64,000 bases of DNA from Ectobius pallidus. Lineage: Eukaryota; Arthropoda; Insecta; Blattodea; Ectobiidae. The notes beneath the pieces were generated by a model. It was not told the DNA's origin. It saw only the letters and a list, made by a program, of their open reading frames with translations, and did no database searches. The stretch's first letter is position 1; every line of letters begins with the position of its first letter. A program made the position numbers and the translations under genes. This document shows positions 1 through 10,011 of this stretch, one piece after another. Location: positions 39,261,825 to 39,325,824 of the forward strand of contig CAXKWD010000005.1 in assembly GCA_964059195.1 (NCBI GenBank), in the 5' to 3' direction.

Positions 1-303
1 CGGTAGAGTTGGCCGTGGTCACTCCGCCGTATTGTTGCAGGGCGGAGGTGTCGTAACTACCCCACAAGGCAGTGTTGCTGGGGGAGGAATCCGCCGTGGG
101 GCTGTTGCTCAGGTAGTTGGCGGATGGCGTGTGCGCCGGCGCCGGGGCTGGAGAGTAAGGCGATGCCCGGTGTGACAAAGCAGAGGATGAAAACCCTGGC
201 AGTGTCACCGCCCCATGACCAGTCACCCCAGAGACTGTAGACCCGAATCTCTGGTTGAAAGCTGGCAGTGCTGACGATGATTTGGGACTCGATGCGTATT
301 CAT
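1..303 (-). CDS. Coding exon of a Ser/Pro/Tyr-rich transcription factor, possibly GATA family (partial, continues left)
   Basis: On the minus strand a pyrimidine-rich acceptor (TTTCTGTCTTTACAG) ends at 304, and an open frame runs from 303 to the window edge, GC-rich compared with its flanks. Read in the phase left by the exon at 9061..8943, it encodes about 100 residues starting DEYASSPKSSSALPAFNQRF, then a Pro/Ala/Ser stretch (YSPAPAPAHTPSANYL) and ALWGSYDTSALQQYGG. Low-complexity Ser/Pro/Tyr segments with isolated Trp are usual in activation regions of insect GATA factors (serpent/pannier type); zinc fingers would lie to the left, outside the window. Family assignment is inference. An in-frame ATG at 325..323 (MDLSVFTDEYASS) could act as an alternative start if the acceptor is not used. 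Exon status is well supported; identity is not. Confidence 0.75.
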
Positions 304-2494
304 CTGTAAAGACAGAAAGATCCATACCCTGAATGCTGTGTTTTACCGGAGAATCTACGTATGAATGTTTGCAACTTGTAGGATTTAGTTTTCGGCTAAA
401 AAAGCTAACTTGTACAAAAAAAATTGCAAAAGAGCTAAATAATAAACTAGATTTTAAAATTGTTTGTAAATAACCAGCTTTAAATAGCAAGTTCTAAATA
501 GCAAGTTTTAAGAATTATTGTTAGGACATAAATATGTTACGTTGCCTTTTAAAATAGGCCATATTGTATAAGTGTAGTAGGCTGGTAGCCTACCAGTTAC
601 TGTTGTCTGACGAAGCCTATTGCATTTCTTGTGAAGTGCTTAATGACGAATAAACTTGTCTATTGTCTATTGTCTAAGAAAACAAACAAGTGGGCGCTGA
701 CTAAAAATTATTTTTAATATGGCGTAAGGAGAGAATATCCAACATCGTTCAAAGAAGGCGCTACGTCCTTTCGTGAGTAGGTGGAAAACAGGCGTAATTT
801 CGCAGTACCCTTAATTTCGCAGTATGTTATTATTTTATTTATTGTGAAATCGGGAACAGTAACGGAAAAAAAAAAACATTTAAAGCAGAGGAGATGCTGA
901 TCTCTCTGCTCGGTAAGATGAACTATTTCCAATACTGTTCCCAATTTTGCAATAAAAAATAATAAGATACTGCGAAATTAGGCGTGTTTGTTATAACTAT
1001 CTTTGAGAAACTATCTTTTGCGAATGAGTCCACTAAAACATAGGCTAATAACGAAACAAACTACGTAAGTACAGAAGAAGAAATGAGGCCACAACTTTCC
1101 ACCACAGAACCATACACTGTATAAAATGAATCTCTATGCTTAAAAGCTAATACGAATATTCTTCCGCCTGAACAGAATTACAAACATTGACTTCTAAATA
1201 TAAGTTATATTTTTTAAAAAAGGCCTACGGTACCAGTTAAAATTAGGAAAATATATTGATACATTTTGTATAGTAAATTATTCCATTATCTTTATAACAC
1301 TGCGTTGTACCCATAATTTGCAAAATTATTCTTACTGTTTTACAGTTATCACTTCTTCAATCTGTATTTATCAGATGTAATTAACAAATTGACCATCAAG
1401 AACAGTGAACATAATATAAACAAAATTCTTCTGTTTGGATAAGGGAGGCAAACGTGAAATAGATTAATAGGCCTACCAAAATATTTTTATGCACTCTGCC
1501 AACCGAAGGGGGCACAGAGGCCCATAAGTAAGTAAGTTATTTAATTGCACTTACTCAAACTAGTTTCTGTTGTTCGTATAGGCTCTAATTATTCATTCAA
1601 AAGGGTGTGAATAAATCTGTTAATCTAGTCAACAATTGTGAGCCAATCGTTCCGATTCTAATAGTCAAATGGCAGTAGGAAATTTTAGGTGATTTTCATA
1701 AAAAAAAGTTTGCAAATCTCCAGGTTGAGTTCCCGGAAAGAATCGTTGCAAAATAAAGTGTTGGTACAGGAAAAGTTAATCACATGTCAAAAGTTGGCGA
1801 AATACAACGATTTCACACAATTCACACTGTGAGTGATATATCTTATGGCAAGTTTTATGCAATAAGACAACAAAATGTTGTTTGAAAATGTCGAAGTCTG
1901 AGCTAAACTCGTGAGTAAATCAAACTGACATTATTATCCTGGTGATACAATATGGATATGAGGCGTAGTTTATCGGAATACTAATTTTGCGTTCTGGCCG
2001 TCACAATAAACTAATTTGAAGTTTTACAGAAAGGCGTGGTATGGTATAGCTACCTAATGTGTGCGCGAGGTGTAAACAATGGCGCTCGTGAAGAATAATG
2101 CCATGCATTGAGCAAGAAGATACCATGTTTTACGTACGATAGCGGAAACCTAGTGGGAACTGTCGGTACTGTATGAAGGTCATCTAAACTGCAAACTTGG
2201 CAGGTTGAATTCATTTAAATGTTACTGGGAGTGTTGACAACACCAGATGTAAACAGGAAAGCTATCACAAGTACACATTACGTATGCTTGTATAAATTTG
2301 ATTAGTAATATTTAAATATCTATTCATATTTAAAAAAATATATAATCGGTCCATTGGTGTTATGACGCTACGGCAAAGAGGTGGAACATATTATCTCTTC
2401 TGATGAAAAGACTGTATTACCCTGCCTTCATCTCGGTCTTACCAATGAATCCGAGCACCTGATTTTATTTTTTCCCCCTAAAGTAGCCTATGAG

Positions 2495-2899
2495 GTGAAA
2501 ATATTTGGACTTAAGCGAGATGAAAATGGGGACTGGAGAAAACTGCATGATGACGAGTTTCATAACCTGTACTCTTCACTGAATATAGTAAGGATAATTA
2601 AATCACGGAGGATTAAATGGGCTGGACATGTTGCAAGCATGGGGCAGGAAAAACATTTATCTTAAAATTATAGACTGGGAGACCCGAAGACAAGAGACAC
2701 TTGGAAGACCTAGACGTAGACGGGAGGTCGATATTAGGATAGATTTAAGGGAAGTAGGATTTTCGAGGGATAGCTGGATGGAGTTAGCACAGAATAGGGT
2801 TGAATGGCGGGCTCAGGTAAGCGCGGCAATGAACATCCTGATTCAAAAAAATAGATAACATTTCTTTAGCTTGCTTAGGAATCACTTATTGTCATTGGC

Positions 2900-2954
<55 letters not shown>
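2495..2954 (+). mobile_element. 5'-truncated non-LTR retrotransposon tail with (TAAG)n end
   Basis: From 2495 the plus strand encodes VKIFGLKRDENGDWRKLHDD, then LYSSLNIVRIIKSRRIKWAGH. This is the conserved C-terminal tail that follows the reverse transcriptase of a very common insect LINE group. A frameshift near 2640-2680 moves the rest to another frame (GRPRRRREVDIRIDLREVGF, then MELAQNRVEWRAQVSAAMN). The coding part stops at 2858 and is followed by a short 3' UTR (TTTAGCTTGCTTAGGAATCA...) and then a (TAAG)n tail at about 2900-2954. All of the RT domain is missing and the frame is broken, so this is a dead copy. Its 3' UTR and tail closely match the end of the SINE at 56789-56976. Confidence 0.85.
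2900..2954. repeat. (TAAG)n microsatellite, LINE 3' tail
   Basis: About 13 tandem TAAG units follow directly on the LINE 3' UTR and most likely represent its replicated tail. Confidence 0.9.
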
Positions 2955-3080
2955 GTATAATGTGAATTTTAATTATTAATAACAGGACCCTTTTTTTTCT
3001 GAATGTAGAACATGTAGGCTACTGTAAAGCGCTAATTTCAAATGTATGAAGACAAATCGAACATAGAAATTTCAACACTA

Positions 3081-3244
3081 AAGTAATTTTCAAATGGGAA
3101 GCGTTTTCCTTCACCGCCAATCACGTGTACGAGCTAAAGTAGTATCGCTATCAGGAAGGGTCTTCCTTCCGTCTCGACGTCTCTGATTGGACCGCATATC
3201 TAAGCAAGGAGAACAACAAAACGCTTCCCATTTGAAAATTACTG
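3081..3244. mobile_element. Tc1/mariner-like MITE, copy 1 (164 bp)
   Basis: Inverted ends of about 26 bp (AGTAATTTTCAAATGGGAAG and its complement) are flanked by TA on both sides (3079-3080, 3245-3246). The inside contains CCGCCAATCACGTG on one side and GATTGGACCGC on the other. A diverged copy with the same core lies at 51792-51947. No coding capacity. Confidence 0.85.
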
Positions 3245-3748
3245 TAAATAATTTTTTCTGGTGTGTGAAGGGTAATCCCCAGATAAATATTTTGTCTGTA
3301 GTCTAAATGATTTACAACGGATAACGCTTTCCGTAAAGAAATCCCAGCCACTGATCATGCTTCATCCCAACCAAGGAATGACTTCAAGAGAAGGTCGCTG
3401 TCGTATACGCTACTGCGATAAAATAAGTATTTTCTCAAGGCTAAAATATCGTACTCTACATGTGTTTCCGCATTCAGTGAATATTTTTCAACATAATTAA
3501 TTACAGTAGTTCACTGGTGCATTTGATTAACAAAGAATTTTTAATAAAACGATACAGATAATGCAAAACTGCTCACAGATCCTATAATATCCATGTGCAA
3601 TTGTCTACACAGTGGCTAAGCTTAGCTTATATCTATTTCCATTAAAAGGCCACCATGGTCAATAGACCACGTCTGTACATATAAGTTAACTCATCTGAAA
3701 TTTAAAATAAACAATTTTTTATACTGCCTAGTTTAAAGTACTAATATT

Positions 3749-3925
3749 GGCCGCTTCCATGGCTGAGTGGTTAAACCTCTCGTTTTGCACTGCTGAGACC
3801 CACGATCGAATCTCGATGGACCCATGTGGAATTTGTGGCGGACAGAATGGGGTTTTCTCGGGGAACTCATGTTTCTCCTGCAATATATCCTTGTAACGTT
3901 GATCCATTCATAATACTATGGCCAT
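3749..3925 (+). mobile_element. tRNA-derived SINE (TGGCTGAGTGGTTAAA head)
   Basis: The head has a polymerase III A box (ATGGCTGAGTGGTTAAACC) and a B box-like block (ACGATCGAATCTC) at tRNA-like spacing. The body contains GGGGTTTTCTCGGGGAACTC, a block I associate with arthropod SINEs. The 3' end is not sharply defined and no target duplication was found. No second copy in the window. Confidence 0.6.
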
Positions 3926-4872
3926 TTGGTTGCAATATAAGTAGTAATATTTTGCTTTATCGCATTGAGCTTATTCTTTTAAGTTTTATTTTTAAAAAAG
4001 CGTTAAATTGGATTATTGCAACTTTTAAGCTAGGCATATAAGTTTTCTCTGTTGTCAAAATGCATTGAACAATATGAGGCCTATTATTACTATTGTTATT
4101 ATTATGATTATGTTATTACTGTTATTATTATTAATGTATTTATTTATTCATGAATAATGCCCAATCCGGATTGAAGCTTTAAAAGTCGAAAAGAAGAAAT
4201 TCAAGTTCATATTCTGAGAATACTCAGTGCCAAAAATATGTGTAACGTTCCCATAAGAAGGCTTGATCACATCACTTTCTGGCGCTGTTGTTATGATTTC
4301 ATTCGTTCTTTCCTCGAATTTCTTAATTTACTTTACTAATGTACTAGTTGTCTCTTTTCATTCATAGAAACCAATGGCCTTCACAATTTGTTTACAAATC
4401 ATGCATCCATAAAGAACTATCTTGTTTGATGACTTGAACTTTATTAAAGCAAAGAGCATTGTGTAACGTATGTCGACTGTGTCAAAATTCAAGGATTAAG
4501 AACAATTATTTTAAGTTTTGGTAACTTCCGCGCATGAACAGTGTTACGACACAGGTTATGAAGAAGTTTAGTTGACAAACACAAAGGAGGGAGTTGTGGG
4601 TTAGCATAGCGTGCATGCTCAAGACGAGATTACATGCGCGCACTGTTTGGAATACGGACATGTAGAAGCGTGATCTTCGCACCAGCTCCGGCTTTAGCAT
4701 TCTCTTCTCCAGCTATTTCTCCACTGAGCTCAAGCGAGAAAAAGTTCGATAAATGAAAGTCAACCACTACATGTCCATGGGCGTCCGCAGAAATTTTGTC
4801 AAGGGGAGCCAATGAACGAATTACTGTCACCACCACCATCACTATGCTATTACAATCACTTGATTATTGTTA

Positions 4873-4908
<36 letters not shown>
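4873..4908. repeat. (ATT)n microsatellite
   Basis: A near-perfect ATT array. The hAT MITE at 4912 is inserted at its right edge. Confidence 0.9.
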
Positions 4909-4911
4909 TAC

Positions 4912-5558
4912 TAGGGAAGGGTCCTCGATACTTTCGATACCTCGATACTCTCGATACTTCCATGGTATCGGCATCCAGCGATATTTCAGAAAACTCGCTC
5001 GGTACTTTTTCGATACTTTGGTAATTCTGCAAATTAAGAAAATGCGGTATCTCTTTCTGCTTTTAGTAGAGTACTAAATAGGCTATAGTAAATATTTACA
5101 TTTCTCCTTGAAATGGAGAAAACCACTCTGCGACTTTTGTCAAGTCATAAATAAAGACTTTCCGACTTTTAAAATCCAAACAGAAGAGATTCTTAATTGT
5201 TTCGTTTCCTGTCAAACGTTTCAATAACAACCAACAAGCAAGCTGACTGTCCAAACCCCTTGGTAATTTTTTTTTTTTGGGGGGGGGAAACTTATAAATG
5301 GACTGTTTCAAAAACTTATTTAGTTTTAATGTAGAGTTTGAAAATAATTATAGGCTACTGATGACATTAAATTTTGTCTCATTAAATATGCACACATAAG
5401 TAATTTAGTTGGTATTACACAGTTCTCTCAACTTTTAATTTTTAATGTACCTATTTACTGAAACTGGAAACGTTGACGGTATCGAGTATCGAAGTATCGA
5501 GTATCAAGGAAAAAATCATGTATCGGTATCGAGGAAATCTGGTATCTACCAATCCCTA
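4912..5558. mobile_element. Non-autonomous hAT element, copy 1 (647 bp)
   Basis: The left end starts TAGGGAAGGGTCCTCGATAC and the right end finishes with ATCTGGTATCTACCAATCCCTA, the same termini as the copy at 9397-9842. Flanking 8-mers ATTACTAC and ATTCTTAC are a likely decayed 8 bp target duplication. Both subterminal regions are packed with repeats of GTATCGA/TCGATAC. This copy carries about 200 bp of internal sequence missing from copy 2, which is probably an internal deletion derivative. No transposase frame. Confidence 0.85.
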
Positions 5559-5566
5559 ATTCTTAC

Positions 5567-5641
5567 TCTTATTACTATTCGTATTATTATTGCTATTATT
5601 ACTATTCACATTATTATTATTAATATTATTATTACTATTCA

Positions 5642-5700
<59 letters not shown>
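5567..5700. repeat. Long (ATT)n/(ATTACT)n microsatellite
   Basis: Interrupted ATT units followed by an almost pure ATT run at about 5640-5698. Long Ile/Leu open frames here are repeat artefacts. Confidence 0.95.
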
Positions 5701-5701
<1 letters not shown>

Positions 5702-5954
5702 ATCAACATCCTTCATTTACTGTAGCTGGACTATGGCCATGGATACAAAGAATACATTTGATGTATACACTCACAACGCGAACATACAACAGTATTTGGA
5801 GACTTAAATCTCACTTTACATTAGTTGCTTATAGTCAGCGGCCCTACCCTGACCCCTTGCACCACATCGAGATCTCAGAAAATCCGATGAGGTACCCAGA
5901 CGCGCGGATCCGTAGTCAGCAGGCTTTCACGAGTTAAGGATTACTTAAACTACA

Positions 5955-7628
5955 ATTGAGGGGGTCAGCGCAACAGTGGTCTATCCCACCTTTTTATAAG
6001 GTAGGTGCTCTAGTTAAGGCCATGCTCCTGATAAGGCCACTAATACTTTAACGTAAAAGTATCATACTTTGGCCCCAGATTTCAACACCTACTTGAAGCT
6101 CGTAATTCGAAGGTCAACTGACCAGAATTTCAGTGTTCCTTCTCCATTCCTCGAGGAAAGACAGAAACGTTTGTGAAATACGCGCTTCAGAAATAAAAAC
6201 AAGATAAGAAATAAAATACATCTAACTATTTAAGTAGATTCATATCAGCATAAAATTATATGTGGATATATAGCTTACATTGTGATCTTTTAAAGCATCT
6301 CTTTGTTGTATCTTCATTAACATACCAAGTTTAATAACCGAGATTGCAAATAAAAAATACAGTGCACCTGTTAAGGCCACATACGATGCGATGCGATGAG
6401 GAACTCTATTTCTTGGTCATAATGTTCAAGTTGTGTTTGTGAATATCTACTTAATTTATAACATTTAAACTATAATGTTCACACTTTTCATACGGACCTG
6501 GGTTTGACCACGAACACATACATAATTTGCTTAATTGTTTATAATTAATTAATTAATCCATTAATTTATTAACTTTTTATTATGTTTACACTACTTAACA
6601 CATGTTGATGTCCCTATACGTTCAATTTATTTCAGATGGATAAAAAAGTGAGGCAAAGAGTACAGAGCTGGTCAGAAGATTACAGTGTACCCAAGTGGCC
6701 TTATCATGACTACATGCTCCTCATAAGGCCACTGTCACTTGATTTCATTTTATATTTTTTGCTATCAATGTCATTAAGTAATATAATTGTTTCTTGCCCG
6801 AAACAACTTATTATAGTCATCTCTTGATAGCTGACTGTGAAAATTATAAATTTCGAAATTATAAATACTTTGTTTTTGATTTTGAAAATTAACGTGGCCT
6901 TACCTGGACCACCTACATTAGTTTAGATAAAAAAGCAAGTTCAAGTTCTACATTGTAGTTTTTCGTACAGTTTGAAAAATACAGTTTTATTGGTAGTGGA
7001 GTGTTCTATGATGCTTGATCAACTTAACTGCAATGTTACATAGTCTACTGTTCAGAGTGTTCAGAGATATTATCAATTTTGTGAGACGCTGCAACACTGT
7101 TTTCTTGGTTAGACCACTGTTGCACTGACATTTATTTCAACTTGACAGAGGAGAAAAAAATTATTTCAATAAATATTTGATTTTTACATGCATAAAACAT
7201 TATTTTAAGAGGAAAGGATTAGTATTAATTTTATTTATAAATTCCAATGATTATTGAGTTCTACACACGATGAAATAAATAAAAAAGCTCACTACCATTC
7301 TCCCCAGTTTCTTCAACACTTACCTCATTTACAGAAATCATATTTCATGAAATTAATTATAAATGAACGGTATATATTTCTGAAGACCGTTAATAGTCTC
7401 TAGTTACTTTGGATTTATTTATCTTGGTTTCAAAATTTTTGGTTGCCCTTACACAAGAGGAATTCTGTTTCAGGGAACAGATTACTGACTTCAAAACTAC
7501 CTACAACAAACTTAATTAGTCCAACCTCTATATAAAAATAAAGTTTACCTCCAAGCCATGCAAATAGCATTACTAACTAATTTTCCATGTCGGAGGGGTT
7601 AGACCACTGTTGCGCTGACCCCCTCAAT
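5955..7628. mobile_element. Unclassified TIR DNA transposon, 1.67 kb
   Basis: The ends are perfect inverted repeats of 29-30 bp: 5954-5983 begins AATTGAGGGGGTCAGCGCAA and 7600-7629 is its exact complement. Taking the terminus as ATTGAGG, both flanks read TACA, a 4 bp target duplication. A near copy of the terminal motif (TTAGACCACTGTTGCACTGAC) recurs inside at 7110-7130. The motif AAGGCCAC or its complement occurs repeatedly (around 6018, 6038, 6369, 6697, 6727, 6893), including a 20 bp direct repeat at 6025 and 6714. A short frame, MDKKVRQRVQSWSEDYSVPK (from 6636, preceded by TTTATTTCAG), might be an exon remnant, but I recognise no transposase. Superfamily is unknown. Confidence 0.85.
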
Positions 7629-8344
7629 TACAGAAGCCAAGATCTTGTTTAAGTGGTAAGCCTATCGGAAACACTACACTGTTACTGATAACCAGAAAAA
7701 ATAAGTTCACTTAGCATTAGGCCTATGTCCACTGGGTATTATATAGGATACTATGAAGAGTTTTAAGCTATAAATTCATGTTAAACGTAACGAGAGTAAT
7801 ATGTCTGTACAGACCGTGCATTTTAGTAATCTCTCTTCCATTGCACCTAAGTTTCAAATCGTGATTGAGGGTAGTGGGGTATAGGCTACTGATCAGTGTG
7901 ATTGATCAGTCAATATTACCGAAATTATTTTTAATAAGAGGGCCGAAACTCTTTGCCCTTTTATTTCTTCCGCAAAGATACGCTAATAAAGAAACGAAAC
8001 GAAAATCTACAGTCTGTAAATGGGCTTATGGCAGGAATTGAAGAATATCTCATTTATCCTATTCCTCGTTAACTGGCGACATTATCAAAATAGAGTTGTC
8101 AAGATAAAGTGAATCAAGTGCATGCTTTGTTAATTTTTTTAATACACATTTTTGACACAGTAAACAATAAAAAACATGCATTATGTGAACTGATAATTCA
8201 AATATAAGGTTCAGTAGCATCCGTCAAACGTTAGATATTTTAACTATGCAGAAAACCGATGAAAAAACAATAAAATATAAATAATAATAGCACGAGAAGG
8301 TTTATTAAAAATAAACACTATATTGCACTGTAATATGACATTGT

Positions 8345-8632
8345 GACAGCCTACTTGGACTCGTGGTTAGCGTCTATGACTACGCATCCTCAGGCCCGGG
8401 TTCGATCGCCGGTACCTCCTCGTTTCTGAGGTAGTGGGTCTGGAACGAGGTGCTCTCAGCCTCATGATACAAAATGAGGAAGACTTGAATGAGAAATAGC
8501 GGCTCTGGTCACGGAAACCATCATTAACGGCCGTGGATGTCGGCATGCTGACTACATGCCCCGAATCCTGCCGTCTGCAAATGGTAGATGATGCATCAGT
8601 CGGATGGTAGGTCTGCGCAACGGAGTTTAGTT
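8345..8632 (+). mobile_element. SINE family 1, full-length copy with 14 bp target duplication
   Basis: The tRNA-like head has an A box (GTGGTTAGCGTC) and a B box (GGGTTCGATCGCC). The body carries CTCAGCCTC, GTCGGCATGCTGAC and ATCCTGCC, and ends GGAGTTTAGTTT. It is flanked by perfect TAATATGACATTGT duplications at 8331-8344 and 8633-8646. Ten or so fragments of this family are scattered through the window. Confidence 0.92.
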
Positions 8633-8676
8633 TAATATGACATTGTATTCAGTTTACTTAATTAGCTTTAAAAAAA

Positions 8677-8804
8677 CTAATCTAAACTCCGTGGCGCTAC
8701 ATCCCTGGAGGGATTTGGCCTACCACCCTTCCGCTGCGTCATCTACCACAGGCAGATGGCAGGATTGGGGGGCCATGTGGTTACCCACGGCCGTTAATGG
8801 TGGT
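8677..8804 (-). mobile_element. SINE family 1, 5'-truncated minus-strand copy
   Basis: The complement of the family 1 3' half (CTAAACTCCGTGGCGCTACA ... CCACGGCCGTTAATGGTGG). It lies 45 bp from the full-length plus-strand copy, in opposite orientation, just downstream of the exon at 8943. Confidence 0.88.
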
Positions 8805-8942
8805 TAAGCATAAAGTATTATGCCATTAAGCATTATAAAACACTTTTTGATATCCAGTCTTGATAAGCGATTTTGTTGAACTTAATTCACTTTACCTTTG
8901 AATTCTGCACATGCAGATGATATGAAATCTGTGAGTATTTAC

Positions 8943-9061
8943 CTTGAGTGGACCAGAGGTTCTGGCTAGATGAGTTCTGTGCCGCAACATCGGAACCCGG
9001 ACTGGAGTTGAGATACTGCATGGCTCCAGGATACACTGCCGTGCTGCGAGAATACATCGGA
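8943..9061 (-). CDS. Internal coding exon upstream of the exon at 1-303, same gene
   Basis: The minus strand has an acceptor (CTTTTGTTGCAG) before 9061 and a donor (CTCAAG then GTAAATACTC) after 8943, giving a 119 nt exon. One frame is open throughout: PMYSRSTAVYPGAMQYLNSS, then PGSDVAAQNSSSQNLWSTQ. It ends with one extra base (G) that joins AT of the next exon to make GAT (Asp), so phase and frame match the exon at 303..1 exactly. An internal ATG (MYSRST) could be the initiator if the upstream exon is non-coding. Tyr/Ser/Pro-rich composition with a Trp near the end fits the N-terminal part of a GATA-type factor, an inference. A long open frame on the opposite strand over this exon is only its shadow. 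Upstream exons were not identified. Confidence 0.78.
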
Positions 9062-9396
9062 CTGCAACAAAAGATTGTGACCTACGTTATATCCACTGCT
9101 TGCTTCCTTATCACCTTCACGTTATCGCCAGCAACCGAACCCTTATTGTGTATGTCTCAACCTCTTTGCCTCCTCCTACCTAACATCTTTACCTTCCATC
9201 TCTCCACTCTAGCTACATACTTCTATTCAATACTTCAGTGCATTCCATTCATCAGACTAGCATACAATGAGCATATTCTCAACTATCAAAGTACCATTCA
9301 GTTCTTGAGTAGCGGCTATAATGGCGTAAACACATTGAAACAAAAGGCATAGAATTAAATTTAAAGTATCAAACATGGAAAAAGGTTTGTTACAAC

Positions 9397-9842
9397 TAGG
9401 GATGGGTCCTCGATACTTTCGATACCTCGATACTCTCGATACTTGCATGGTATCGGCATCGAACGATACTTCAGAAAACTCGCTCGATACTTTTCGATAC
9501 TTTTGTAATTCTTCAATTCTGCAATTAAGTGAGAATGCTAGTATTTTTTTTACAAAAACTTGTAAGTGGACTGTTTAAAAAAACTAATTTTAGTTTCAAT
9601 GTAGAGTTTAAAAATAATTATAGGCTACTCATGATATTAAATTTTGTCTCATTAAATATGCAGACTTAATTAATTTAATTGGTATTACACAGTTCTCTCA
9701 AATTTTAATTTTTAATGTACTTATTTATTGAAACTGGAAATGTTGAAGGTATCGAGTATCGAAGTATCGAGTATCGAGGAAAAAATCATGTATCGGTATC
9801 GAGTATCGAGTATCGAGAAAATCTGGTATCGACCCATCCCTA
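9397..9842. mobile_element. Non-autonomous hAT element, copy 2 (446 bp)
   Basis: Perfect 8 bp duplication GTTACAAC at 9389-9396 and 9843-9850. Ends TAGGGATGGGTC and GACCCATCCCTA are inverted. Subterminal arrays of TCGATAC and GTATCGAG occur on each side. The interior aligns with 4912-5558 except for a missing ~200 bp segment. The exact duplication shows a relatively recent insertion. Confidence 0.93.
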
Positions 9843-10011
9843 GTTACAACCTACAGTAGTTTCCGCCTAATTTACCACTATCATCAAGTTAAGTGTACAC
9901 AGTTTTTCAAAAAGTAACGATAGACTGCTTGTATTACATAGGTACTTTTATATAAACGAGTCATGAATGACACAAAATGACTTATTTATCAATTGACTGA
10001 AATCGATATAA

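Larger units (their letters stand above)
304..8942 (-). other. 8.6 kb intron filled with transposons
   Basis: This intron lies between the two supported exons. It holds a LINE tail with (TAAG)n, a 164 bp MITE, a SINE, a 647 bp hAT MITE, a 1.67 kb TIR transposon and a head-to-head SINE pair, all listed separately. In the remaining AT-rich stretches (304-2494, 3247-3748, 3930-4870, 7633-8330) I see no gene or element. Confidence 0.7.

Noticed and set aside
5445..5937. Long Ile/Leu-rich open frames
   Set aside because: Pure translation of the (ATT)n microsatellite; the same holds at 4796, 15514, 22749 and 61309.
6000..6900. Extra TAGGCCTA-type sites in AAGGCCAC repeats
   Set aside because: These lack the TA...TA frame and belong to an internal repeat of the TIR transposon.
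8948..9352. 134-codon plus-strand frame
   Set aside because: Its first part is the antisense of a well-supported minus-strand exon and the rest has no domain.
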